A model generated the notes under the pieces. The model did no database searches and was not told the origin of the DNA. It saw only the letters and a program-made list of their open reading frames with translations. The position numbers were made by a program, and so were the translations under genes. A stretch of 64,000 nt of DNA from DASRDS01 sp035652495 (GTDB taxonomy: Bacteria > Gemmatimonadota > Gemmatimonadetes > Gemmatimonadales > Gemmatimonadaceae): the NCBI GenBank assembly GCA_035652495.1, contig DASRDS010000261.1, positions 6,323-70,322 of the forward strand, given 5' to 3'. How positions within the stretch are numbered: the first letter of the stretch is position 1; each line of letters starts with the position of its first letter. Below, piece by piece: positions 35,725 to 43,753 of this stretch.

Positions 35725-36238
35725 GTGTTACCTCAATCGAAAGGGCGTGCGCCCGTTGGCATCATATCGATGGCCGCGGCGATCGGTAACGGTAGCGCCA
35801 AGCCCGATTGGCTGCACAGGTCTTCGGACGGCTACCTAGTGACACCATGCGCCATCCAATCTTCCGGAACAACGGGTCGTGAACGCCAACGTCCAGGCTC
35901 ATAGCCTTGTGCTATCGATGACCTCCGCGCGACCGTCCGACTTGGTGCCGTCATGCACGTCCTATAGCGCGGAGTTCTGTCCGATTGCGAGTGTGGCTGT
36001 GGACGCGATCGCACTGGGAATCTCCCACCCACATCTTCGTGAAAGCGACGGATTGCCGCTAGCTCACGTTTGTCCGAGCGTCTTGCGCCGTCCAGGCGCC
36101 ACACTCAGCCAGACGGCCGTGATTCGCCTATCGATCGCATATCGGGCGTGTTGTGTCGCTTTGCATCCTCTTAAGTACAAATATCGTCCCGGCCACAGCT
36201 CTGGTCCGTCTCATCTCACTTGACTAACCAATCTCACA
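35725..36238. promoter_or_regulatory. Divergent upstream region of the lasso biosynthetic unit
   Basis: 514 bases between B1 (minus) and the gene at 36239 (plus). Open frames on both strands overlap each other and have poor codon bias; I count none as a gene. It should hold the promoters for the B1-B2-C-A3 unit and for the divergent gene. Confidence 0.45.
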
Positions 36239-37051
36239 ATGCAACTGGTCGCGTATAGGATTGCCAAGACGCCATTGGATGTGCGCCCGGCTCCCGTCCA
36301 GCGTAGGTGGATGGATGAATCGCCGGGCCGAAACGCCTATCATTGCTTGCCACTGGTTATCGCAAACTCGCATGGTTGGGAGGTACTGTGCCGTGAGTCA
36401 TTCGAAGCTGTTTGGAATGGCGGCCGAGAACCGGAGGCAATTGAAATTGTACCCGACCCGAGCCGCGCTAACCTCGGTGTATCCGGGCACTTTGGGGACG
36501 GAATACTTACCTTCGATCTGGGATTTCTAGTTCGTACGCAGGCCCCGTATCAGCTATTTGTTAGTGGCCCAATCAACTCGCCCAAGCATGGTATTCACCC
36601 ACTTTCCGGCTTAGTTGAGACTGCCTGGACGCAATTCACATTCACCATGAACTGGCGGTTTACGGCGCCAGGTGTGCAAGTACGATTTCAGCGCGGCGAG
36701 GCCGTGTGCCATTTCTTCCCGATTGATCCGAGCGTGGCGGAAGCGTGTGAGCCGACGTGGCAAGACATACAAGACGACCCTGACCTACAAGCGGAATACC
36801 GACAGTATCGCGAGTCGCGCATGCAAGCCAACAAGCAGTACTACTTGAAAGGTGACGCGCTGCACGAAGGTCAACATCAACACTTCTACCATCGTGGTAC
36901 CGATGCCGCTGGCAATTACCGCGCGGTGAATCATCGCACCAACATGAAAATACGCCCTTTCCAGTCGTCGCCAGTGCGCAACGATCGCCTCAGGGAATCC
37001 GATCAGCAGGTCGGCAACGATCAAACAGCTAAGGGTGCTGTGCGCGACTAA
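36239..37051 (+). CDS. DUF6065-like protein of unknown function in the lasso locus
   Basis: 270 residues, no signal peptide. Recognisable blocks are RNAYHCLPLVIANSHGWEVL, FEAVWNGG, HFGDGILTFDLGFLVRT, YQLFVSGPIN, GIHPLSGLVETAWTQFTFTMNW and VRFQRGEAVCHFFPI, which I recall as the pattern of the DUF6065 family. The C-terminal third is charged and helical (QAEYRQYRESRMQANKQYYL) and ends with His-rich, low-complexity sequence (GQHQHFYHRG). Divergent from the lasso unit and next to the exporter, it may be a tailoring or immunity protein; nothing in the sequence shows which. Confidence 0.7.
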   Translation: MQLVAYRIAKTPLDVRPAPVQRRWMDESPGRNAYHCLPLVIANSHGWEVLCRESFEAVWNGGREPEAIEIVPDPSRANLGVSGHFGDGILTFDLGFLVRTQAPYQLFVSGPINSPKHGIHPLSGLVETAWTQFTFTMNWRFTAPGVQVRFQRGEAVCHFFPIDPSVAEACEPTWQDIQDDPDLQAEYRQYRESRMQANKQYYLKGDALHEGQHQHFYHRGTDAAGNYRAVNHRTNMKIRPFQSSPVRNDRLRESDQQVGNDQTAKGAVRD

Positions 37052-37580
37052 GATGGGCCTCTCATATCCACTGGTGCTTCCTCGAATCGGTATCCCGCAT
37101 CGCTAAACCCGCTAATGCGATCCGACTCGGACTCATTGGCGGCCGAAAATGGGAGCGATTCACTCCTCCCCACTCAATCATCTACCGGTTCAACCGATAG
37201 TGAGGGTGACGCTCTCTACGTTAAGGGACTCCAGACGACTAGTGAGCGGTTGAAGGTCCGGTTGAGCAGTGTGAAGGCAAAACCGCAGGTGGTACGTTAA
37301 CGCGGGCCGTACTCACGCAGGGGTCGTACATCCGCAGGTGTCGCGACGGCTCCCCTTAACTCGCGAGAGCTTCCTCAACGCGACGATGAGAATCGATTCG
37401 CAGACCACTCCGTGTCACGCAATAAACTGGTACACTGGTACCACCTCCATGTGCTCCGGGTTGCACCCTACCATCATCTGCAGCGGGCCTCCGCGGTATT
37501 TATGAACACGCCGCCAGTCCGCACTTTGGTTGGCGCGATGAGTTAGCATTCGCGTCCGCCCGCGCGTTGTGAAGTGCGTG
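37052..37580. other. Intergenic region between the DUF6065-like gene and the exporter
   Basis: About 530 bases. A plus-strand frame at 37115-37300 (61 codons, Ser-rich, AAENGSDSLLPTQSSTG) follows the previous gene closely but has no ribosome-binding site or recognisable fold; I leave it uncalled. A short near-direct repeat CTGGTACA-CTGGTACC occurs at about 37428-37443. Confidence 0.4.
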
Positions 37581-39452
37581 TCACTTGTAACCGGCAGCTT
37601 GCATGGTAAAGAGTTCTTGGTATAGGCCAGCATGACTGACGAGATCCTCGTGAGAGCCATGGTCAACCACCTGACCCTCGCGGAGAACGATGATGCGGTC
37701 AGCCATCCTCACTGTAGAGAACCGGTGAGAGATGAGAACAGCGGTGCGCGCTGTAGTCAGCTCCGAAAACCGCACGAATACTTCGTATTCGGCTCTAGCG
37801 TCGAGTGCCGCCGTTGGTTCGTCCAGGACAAGGATCTGAGCGTTTCGCATGTAGGCTCGCGCCAGCGCCACCTTTTGCCACTCACCACCGGATAGGTCAA
37901 CCCCGCCTTCGAACCTGCGCCCCAGTACTTGACGATATCCTGCGGGCAGGCGTTGAAGTACTGTCGAAGCAAGGGAGCGCTCAGCGGCACTGGCAATGGC
38001 TGGGAAGACAGGGTGCTCTTGAGATCCGTTGCCGTTGTATAAGTGTGCCTGGGCGCCCGTGATCTCTCCCACCGCGATGTTTTCATCAAACCGAAAATCG
38101 TACCGCACGAAATCTTGAAAGATCACCCCGATTGCATTGCGCAACGAGTGAATATCGTACTCGCGCAGGTCGATGCCATCCAATAGCACACGACCTTCCG
38201 TCGGGTCGTAAAGGCGTGTGAGCAGCTTCGTCAGCGTCGTCTTGCCGGCGCCGTTCTCGCCGACCAAGGCGATCCGTTCGCCAGTACGCAGCTCGAGATT
38301 GATGTTGCGAACTGCCCAGCGTTCACTGTTCTGATATCGGAATCCTACATTCTCGAATACGAACCCCGACCGAATCGGCTTTGCCACGAGCACGCCTTCC
38401 TGCCGAATGCCAAGGGCGGGCCGGACGTCGAAGTAAAGGAACAGGTCCCGCAGGTACAGCGTTTGATCGTAGATCTCGCGGAACGTCTGCAAGATGCTCT
38501 GGATGTAGCTCCGGCTACTCGAGAAGGACGAGGCCAGGAAAGTGAGCGTGCCGATCGTAATGCGCCCACGTACGGCGTCGGATAGAATCAGGACATATGC
38601 GACGTAGTACCCGAGCGTGCCCAGGATTGGGAGAATCCCGCTTACCCAGGCGCGTTGGATGGCGAGAGCCTTGTTCTCTTCGTAGAACAGCGTAGACATC
38701 GATCGGAATCTGTCGATCAACCACGGCGCCAAATCAAACGTCTGCACCTCCTTGGCTGTCTTATCGCACGCCCCAACGTACCGCAGATACTCGAGCATGC
38801 GTCGTCCTTCTGTACGGCCGAAGAACAACGAGTACGCCCGTCGCGAGTAGTGCGTCTCACCAATGAAACTCGGGAATATCGCGAGGATAAGTAACCCCAG
38901 CAGCCACGGGTTGAACGCGACGATCGCTCCGCTAAGGCTCAGGAGTGTCAATGCGTACTGACACACGCTCAGAATCTGCCCGAGCAGCGTCAGCCGCGCC
39001 GTCGAATTCTGCCGCGCACGTTCCAGCAGGTCATAGAACTCCGGGTTCTCGAACTGCTCGAGATCGAGCGTCGCAGCGTGTTCCATGATTCGGGCACTCA
39101 CGTGGTTCGTAAACAGATCGCCGAGTAGGCTCTCGACCAGTGTCGACGCCCGTGATATCGCCTGGTCCGTTATCACGATCGAAATCTCAATGGCGACGAG
39201 CGTCCACAAATGTCGCCAATCAGGCCCAAGCTGCCGTGCCTTTACGACTGCGTCGATGATGAGTTTCGCCACCCACATCGTCGCCAGTGGCGTCGCCGCT
39301 CTCGCGATGCGCAAGGTCATCATTGTCAGCGCTAGCGACCAACTCGTCTCCCAAATCAACCCAACAAATTTGGGAACATAGCGCAGCGCGGAAATCCGAT
39401 CGCGAAGCTTGGGCGGCTGCTTGGCCGCGGTACCATTTCCGTTGTTTGCCAC
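37581..39452 (-). CDS. ABC transporter, fused membrane and ATPase domains (lasso exporter D)
   Basis: 623 residues. An ABCB-type half-transporter: about six membrane helices in residues ~30-340 (for example LALTMMTLRIARAATPLATMWV, IVAFNPWLLGLLILAIFPSF, ILPILGTLGYYVAYVLILSD) and a nucleotide-binding domain with Walker A GENGAGKTTL, signature LSGGEWQKVALARA, Walker B ILVLDEPTAALD and the switch His in LISHRFS. It should work as a homodimer to export mature peptide and give self-immunity, as McjD does. No N-terminal C39 peptidase domain, consistent with B2 doing leader removal. Minus strand, 17 bases after a small secreted-protein gene. Confidence 0.9.
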   Translation of the reverse strand: MANNGNGTAAKQPPKLRDRISALRYVPKFVGLIWETSWSLALTMMTLRIARAATPLATMWVAKLIIDAVVKARQLGPDWRHLWTLVAIEISIVITDQAISRASTLVESLLGDLFTNHVSARIMEHAATLDLEQFENPEFYDLLERARQNSTARLTLLGQILSVCQYALTLLSLSGAIVAFNPWLLGLLILAIFPSFIGETHYSRRAYSLFFGRTEGRRMLEYLRYVGACDKTAKEVQTFDLAPWLIDRFRSMSTLFYEENKALAIQRAWVSGILPILGTLGYYVAYVLILSDAVRGRITIGTLTFLASSFSSSRSYIQSILQTFREIYDQTLYLRDLFLYFDVRPALGIRQEGVLVAKPIRSGFVFENVGFRYQNSERWAVRNINLELRTGERIALVGENGAGKTTLTKLLTRLYDPTEGRVLLDGIDLREYDIHSLRNAIGVIFQDFVRYDFRFDENIAVGEITGAQAHLYNGNGSQEHPVFPAIASAAERSLASTVLQRLPAGYRQVLGRRFEGGVDLSGGEWQKVALARAYMRNAQILVLDEPTAALDARAEYEVFVRFSELTTARTAVLISHRFSTVRMADRIIVLREGQVVDHGSHEDLVSHAGLYQELFTMQAAGYK

Positions 39453-39468
39453 TGGCGTCAGTCAGCGG

Positions 39469-39675
39469 TCAGTGATGCGCCGCGGGTTCGGCAGACGTCG
39501 CGGCAGACGAGGCAAGCGGGGAGGGTGCCGAGATCGCGTGCGCCGCGGTCCGGGTCGAATGGTGTCGTGCCGAGCGGAAAACTGAGCACAGCGGTTCGAA
39601 CGCCAGCGCAGCCGTGTAGACGGCGGCGATTAGGCCCGCGCTCGTGAGCACGGCCAGACGAAAACGCAGTGACAT
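39469..39675 (-). CDS. Small protein with signal peptide or membrane anchor
   Basis: 68 residues from the ATG at 39675, chosen because AGGAG lies eight bases upstream. The N-terminus MSLRFRLAVLTSAGLIAAVY is a clear signal or anchor; the remainder is Ala/Ser/His-rich without known motifs. It precedes the ABC exporter in the same orientation and may be cotranscribed. Its upstream region carries an element repeated upstream of the gene at 39886-41049. Not recognised; a small accessory or immunity protein is possible. Confidence 0.55.
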   Translation of the reverse strand: MSLRFRLAVLTSAGLIAAVYTAALAFEPLCSVFRSARHHSTRTAAHAISAPSPLASSAATSAEPAAHH

Positions 39676-39698
39676 CGATGATCTCCTGCTTGTCACCG

Positions 39699-39755
39699 CA
39701 ACGTAAGGTTCGCTGTTCGCGGCCGATACGAACCACTGGGCGAATCTGTGCCGTC
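39699..39755 (-). promoter_or_regulatory. Repeated upstream element, copy 1
   Basis: 57-base block upstream of the gene starting at 39675. In the direction of that gene it reads GACGGCAC, GATTCGCC, GGTTCGTATCGG, CAGCG and CCTTACGTTG in order. The same series of blocks with the same spacing occurs at 41085-41142 upstream of the next gene. A shared promoter/operator is the simplest reading. Confidence 0.55.
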
Positions 39756-39885
39756 CACCTTATGAGTGAAAACGGGGTTCGATCAACTTCCGGCATTTGC
39801 AGACGGTGTTCAGCCTCAATCGACTGGACGGTAGGCGCACATAAACCACGCTCATCTAGCGATCGCCTCTGTGGCTTCAGAAGCT

Positions 39886-41049
39886 TTAGGCCACGACGAG
39901 TATTTGAAAATCGACGAGGGTCTGTAGGTAATCCGACCCGACGCCTAGGACACCACCGGCAATGAGGCCGCCCAACGCTTCCTCAGTCGACCGCACTCCG
40001 TTGAATAACGGCAGTAGTTCAGCAAAATGACGTGGAACTACCAGTTGATCATCGGAGGAATATCCGGTGAGTCGCATCAACATATCACCATGCGGTCTCA
40101 TGACACCGTTGAATCGCAGACGATTTGGCAACTCACGGCGCAGCAACTGCGCATGGGCGCTTTGAACGAGCGATGTCGCTAGGCCACTGTCGATGCCGCA
40201 GATCGCCAGTACCTCGGGCCACGATAGGCGCTCGACTGCATCGCTCGCGGTGATATAGAAGTGGCGCTCTCGACCGAACCAGTCACTTCCCCACAATGAT
40301 CGTCTGTAATGTTCGCCGACATCCAGATCCATTTCCTCAGCGCTGATCTTAGCCTGTGCCTCCTTCTTCGTCTTTCGCCGATCCAAAAGTCTTTCGACAA
40401 CGTCGAGTTCTATTCCTACTCTCGCCAGGCACCACTTCGACAACCCATGCTCAACGGAGGTGAGTAAGGCCAAAAGTCGCTTCCAAAATCGCTGGCCAGC
40501 CGCTCCGCGCATATACTTGCATTGAAACGTGCTACAAACGGCATTCCGCTGCTGATAGATCCCGCACTGCCCAGTGTCATTAATGTAGTGAGGGCACCGC
40601 ATTCTCTTACTGCGACCGAATAATGTCGATCGGTTCTGGTTGTAGATCAGCCCATAGTCATCCGGGATCTCGATTCCGAGCGGCGTGACCCCGACGCCGG
40701 CATTGAGGCGCGCCTCGATCGTTGCCATGCTTTGCTCGAGCGCGCCATCTCTGAGAATCGAGCCGACCAAGAAGTTCGGCAGCGACGGATAGAAGGAGCA
40801 ACACTTCACGTCCGGCTTGAAAACGCGCTCGTTGTACGTAGCACGCGACCGAGTGGAGGCACACATCGCACAATCCGAACAGGTGGCATGCTGTTCGGCT
40901 GGAATCGGGCTCGGCAGGATGTCTTTGAGCCAACGAGCGTAGAGTGGCGGGAGCTGTGCTTCAAGTTCCGGGGAATCGCCGAGCGAGCGGGGTGGCGCGC
41001 TAGTCTGAGCGGAATTTGCAGCGACAGTCATTCTTGACGACTCACTCAA
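39886..41049 (-). CDS. Cysteine-cluster protein with possible C-terminal PqqD-like domain
   Basis: 387 residues. The N-terminal half holds many paired Cys likely to bind an iron-sulfur cluster or zinc: CSDCAMC (~59-65), KCCSFYP, RCPHY, GQCGIYQQRNAVCSTFQCKY. Mostly helical middle part with a charged stretch (RRKTKKEAQAKISAEEMDLD). The last ~50 residues (HFAELLPLFNGVRSTEEALG...LVDFQILV) match the LLxLLDGxRTxxE pattern of PqqD-like peptide-binding domains. Similar Cys-cluster proteins are of unknown function. Its position beside a lasso exporter and its leader-binding-like tail hint at a RiPP tailoring or maturation role, which is speculative. Confidence 0.75.
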   Translation of the reverse strand: MSESSRMTVAANSAQTSAPPRSLGDSPELEAQLPPLYARWLKDILPSPIPAEQHATCSDCAMCASTRSRATYNERVFKPDVKCCSFYPSLPNFLVGSILRDGALEQSMATIEARLNAGVGVTPLGIEIPDDYGLIYNQNRSTLFGRSKRMRCPHYINDTGQCGIYQQRNAVCSTFQCKYMRGAAGQRFWKRLLALLTSVEHGLSKWCLARVGIELDVVERLLDRRKTKKEAQAKISAEEMDLDVGEHYRRSLWGSDWFGRERHFYITASDAVERLSWPEVLAICGIDSGLATSLVQSAHAQLLRRELPNRLRFNGVMRPHGDMLMRLTGYSSDDQLVVPRHFAELLPLFNGVRSTEEALGGLIAGGVLGVGSDYLQTLVDFQILVVA

Positions 41050-41084
41050 GCGGCAGCGTTGCGGTGATTACCTGCCAGTTACAG

Positions 41085-41142
41085 CAACGTAAGGAGCGCT
41101 GGTGTTACCCGATACGAATCACCAGGCGAATCCCTGCCGTCT
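41085..41142 (-). promoter_or_regulatory. Repeated upstream element, copy 2
   Basis: Upstream of the start at 41049. In gene direction: GACGGCAG, GATTCGCC, GATTCGTATCGG, CAGCG and CCTTACGTTG, the same blocks as at 39699-39755 with about three quarters of positions identical. Confidence 0.55.
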
Positions 41143-41207
41143 CACCACAAACACAAACGTGCGCCCAACTTGTGAGCGCGCGCCTTTCAATCAACCGTCA
41201 GTTGCCG

Positions 41208-42074
41208 TCAGAAATCGTCGTCGTACTCCGAATCGTCATCCCACCGTCGCGGCCGATTCGGATCGTCGTCATCCCACCCGAGCACGTCATGCGGCAACGG
41301 CGGCAGCTTCAACCGCGTCTCATTCGCCGCCCACGCCCGGCGAATAATCCGCTGCAACGTCTCGTACGCCGATACCATCTTCCACCCGTCCCGCGTCGGC
41401 ACGATGATCGGATCCTCGTCGCGATGCGTCATCTTCGCCCGTAGCGTCCGGAACGTATTCCGGTACTCGGGATGCACGCTCGTCCACGTGGGATCGAAGT
41501 ACGCCTCGAGCAGCGTATCGTGCGCAATGCTCTTGCCCGGGAGCATGAGGAGATGGAAGAAGACGTCGAGCTCCTTGTCAGTGAGCCGCGTCGTACGATC
41601 GCCACGCGTGACGTAGCGCGTGTGCAAGTTGACGGTGATGCCCTGGCTCTTCACGATCGGCTCACCCGGTGGTTCCGGCGTCGGCGCGCTTTTCATGAAG
41701 CGCAGCATCTGCTCGAGCAGTTGCTCGGAGTCGAACGGCTTCTGGATGCAGCTTAAGCCCAGCTCGACCTGGTCGATCGCGACCATCTCGATCGGGTAGC
41801 CGGTCATGAGAATCGTGGGGACCGTCGAGCCGTACTTGCGCGTCAACCGAAAGAGATCGAGGCCCTTGATGTCGGGGAGGAAGACATCGAGCAGGAAGAA
41901 ACTCGGCGGCGGGATCGTGAGCATGTAGCGGAGCGCGCGTGGCGCATCCGGGGCGGCGCGGACGGTGAAGCCCGCGTCGCGGAGCGTGCGAGAGGCCATC
42001 GCGAGGACACCGCGATCATCCTCGCAGATCACTACTGTCCGGCCGGTCAGTTCGGCGAGTGTGGAAGTGGTCAT
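41208..42074 (-). CDS. OmpR-family response regulator with acidic tail
   Basis: 288 residues. Receiver domain ~12-125 is intact: Asp19/Asp20 (CEDD), phospho-acceptor Asp63 (FFLLDVFLPDIKG), Thr91 (LMTG), Lys112 (IQKPF). The winged helix ~145-235 has TRLTDKELDVFFHLLMLPGK, YFDPTWTSVHPEYRNTFRTLRAKM and a hairpin ending DGWKMV. A ~50-residue C-terminal extension ends in a strongly acidic stretch (DDDDPNRPRRWDDDSEYDDD), not usual in the family. It is expected to regulate transcription after phosphorylation; no kinase is adjacent. Whether it controls the lasso locus on its left is unknown. Confidence 0.92.
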   Translation of the reverse strand: MTTSTLAELTGRTVVICEDDRGVLAMASRTLRDAGFTVRAAPDAPRALRYMLTIPPPSFFLLDVFLPDIKGLDLFRLTRKYGSTVPTILMTGYPIEMVAIDQVELGLSCIQKPFDSEQLLEQMLRFMKSAPTPEPPGEPIVKSQGITVNLHTRYVTRGDRTTRLTDKELDVFFHLLMLPGKSIAHDTLLEAYFDPTWTSVHPEYRNTFRTLRAKMTHRDEDPIIVPTRDGWKMVSAYETLQRIIRRAWAANETRLKLPPLPHDVLGWDDDDPNRPRRWDDDSEYDDDF

Positions 42075-42604
42075 CGATTTCTGCCGGGAAGAGAAAATCT
42101 CCTCCGGTAGGAACTACAGACAAATGAATCACTTTGCAAGGGCCAGCGGGCTGGACAATAAAAGAATTTGCTGGCGTCCTGTGACGATAACGGCTATATG
42201 ACCTCTCAGGCGATACGTAATCATCACTGTTTACGCGTCTACAACCTTGGGTGAGGAGGGCCGTGCACTGTTGGATATGAGCCTCAACTGACCAAGTTTT
42301 CGCTTTTCCCAACAATCAGGGTGTTGTTATCCCTGAGTAAGAAGGGGAACGCAAAATGTGCCGGAAAAACAAGCTCGCCGACGCATTGCTGGGCATGATC
42401 CGTTTGCGGCTCGCCGGCGGGAGAGCGAGTGGGTCATCGCCGCCGGGAATAAACAGGTATAGGCCCTGCTTACTAAAGGGTACGTAAGGGCTGTTTAAGG
42501 CCAGCTGCCCAGCCAATGTCGCGACTCGGTTCGATCACAGATCCAATTCCACGCAACAGACGTATAACCGTGCAGCGTATAGTGTGTAGCCGCATAGGGT
42601 ACGC
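42075..42604. other. Divergent intergenic region
   Basis: 530 bases between the response regulator and the XRE gene. It includes runs of short direct motifs but no confident gene other than the small frame listed separately at 42356-42487. Confidence 0.45.
42356..42487 (+). CDS. Possible small peptide (43 aa)
   Basis: ATG at 42356 is preceded by GAAGGGGAAC at ribosome-binding distance. The product is basic (MCRKNKLADALLGMIRLRLA...), with one short amphipathic helix and a Cys near each end. No homologue recognised. The good ribosome-binding site is the only support, so this may be a chance frame. Confidence 0.25.
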   Translation: MCRKNKLADALLGMIRLRLAGGRASGSSPPGINRYRPCLLKGT

Positions 42605-42898
42605 ATGCGGCAAAATCCACCACGTATGACACCACAGGCATCGCGGCAGCCTATGCAGCAGACTGTGGAACGGCCAGAGGCCCCGGCCCGCATCACGTTC
42701 GCCACCAACGTGCGGCGCGCGCGAATGCAACTCGGTATCTCTCAGGAGAAACTCGCCGAGCTCTCTGGGCTCCACCGCACGTTCGTCAGCTCCGTCGAGC
42801 GCGGCGAACGCAATATCTCGGTCGATAATATGGAACGCGTGGCTTCCGCTCTCCGCGTGAAGCTCGCGATCCTGCTCACGCCGCCGCTCGGCGACTGA
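42605..42898 (+). CDS. XRE-family helix-turn-helix regulator
   Basis: 97 residues. A Pro/Gln-rich N-terminus of ~35 residues, then the Cro/C1-type HTH (VRRARMQLGISQEKLAELSGLHRTFVSSVERGERNISVD followed by NMERVASALRVKL, given by parts at residues ~36-90). Binds DNA as a small repressor, often controlling its own or neighbouring genes. Start at 42605 is the first ATG after a stop; a hairpin terminator follows the stop by 24 bases. It is monocistronic. Confidence 0.9.
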   Translation: MRQNPPRMTPQASRQPMQQTVERPEAPARITFATNVRRARMQLGISQEKLAELSGLHRTFVSSVERGERNISVDNMERVASALRVKLAILLTPPLGD

Positions 42899-42921
42899 GC
42901 AACGACCGATGGACCATCCGG

Positions 42922-42943
42922 CCGGCACAATGCTTCGTGCCGG
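42922..42943 (+). terminator. Hairpin after the XRE gene
   Basis: CCGGCAC (42922-42928) pairs with GTGCCGG (42937-42943) around an eight-base loop. No T-run. Placed 24 bases after the stop at 42898. Confidence 0.5.
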
Positions 42944-43051
42944 TCCGGCGTGCCGAACGTGCGGTTAATACAGACGTCCATTTTCCGGAGCGTCGCGAGG
43001 CCCACGCCTACTCGTCGTCGCGACCGTGGCTAATGCCGCTCTCGTCGAGCC

Positions 43052-43415
43052 GTTAGTCGCACGACGCCTTTACATGCAAGCCAAACTGAGACGCTTCCCG
43101 GAAATGAGCGCCCCAGCCAAGCAACCCGCTGCCAACCTACGCATCGTCTTGCCGACGGTGACTTCTCGGTTAGTCCGACAACTCCTTTACATGCACGCTA
43201 AGCTGAGAGCCTAGTCGGAACTGAGCGTCAGCCAATCGACTGCCCGTTGCCAACACTACGCGTCTTCGCGCTGACGATGACCCCTCGTTCGTTTAGTCCA
43301 ACGACTCCTTTACATGCACGCTAAGCTGAGAGCCTAGTCGGAAATGAGCGTCAGCCAATCGACTGCCCGTTGCCAACACTACGCGTCTTCGCGCTGACGA
43401 TGACCCCTCGTTGGC
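43052..43415. repeat. Three tandem ~120-bp repeats running into an XRE gene
   Basis: Copies start at about 43052, 43169 and 43291 (GTTAGTCG / GTTAGTCC / GTTTAGTCC) and each contains CTTTACATGCA, then CTGAGA, GGAAxTGAGCG, and CAACxxTACGCxTCxT. Copies 2 and 3 are nearly identical; copy 1 is diverged. The end of copy 3 coincides with the last ~35 bases of the minus-strand XRE gene at 43379-43648, and copy 2 contains the same gene-end sequence, so the array appears to have arisen by duplication of that gene's 3' end and trailer. Confidence 0.8.
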
Positions 43416-43648
43416 AACGGATCCAGCTCCTGCAGCGCTTTCCCGAACTCCCGCCAATCGATCCCGAGTCCGACCAGCAGCTGACGGATCTTCCGAAACC
43501 CTACGTTCCGCTCCGCACGCTCCACCGCGCCGACAAACCCGCGATCGAGATGCGCCTCATACGCGAAACCTTCCTGCGTATACCCGGCCGCTCGGCGAAA
43601 CGTCCTGATCACCTCGGCCAGCGGTAACAACTCTTCATGGCGTTCCAC
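43379..43648 (-). CDS. XRE-family helix-turn-helix regulator
   Basis: 89 residues. HTH_3-type domain over most of the length: VIRTFRRAAGYTQEGFAYEA, then HLDRGFVGAVERAERNVGFRKIRQLLVGLG by parts. No other domain, so a small DNA-binding repressor. It lies 105 bases upstream of the Trb locus end on the same strand as that locus but is transcribed separately or at its tail. Its 3' end is part of the ~120-bp tandem repeat array. It is distinct in sequence from the XRE protein at 42605-42898. Confidence 0.88.
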   Translation of the reverse strand: MERHEELLPLAEVIRTFRRAAGYTQEGFAYEAHLDRGFVGAVERAERNVGFRKIRQLLVGLGIDWREFGKALQELDPLPTRGHRQREDA

Positions 43649-43753
43649 GGCGGGAACATATCGACGTACCTATGCACCGATACAACGGTGAGAATACATC
43701 TTCGCGCACCGCGATGATGCATATTCGCAGACGGTGGATTGAGCACCGGTGAA

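Noticed and set aside
35832..36223. Overlapping 90- and 114-codon frames on both strands between B1 and the DUF6065-like gene
   Set aside because: They overlap each other, lack ribosome-binding sites and known motifs, and sit where the divergent promoters must be.
37115..37300. 61-codon Ser-rich frame as a fourth RiPP precursor
   Set aside because: No YxxPxL leader, no ring-forming Gly...Glu spacing and no ribosome-binding site.
43052..43415. CRISPR array or integron attC sites
   Set aside because: Repeat units are ~120 bp with no spacer structure, no cas genes or integrase nearby, and they include the end of a gene.
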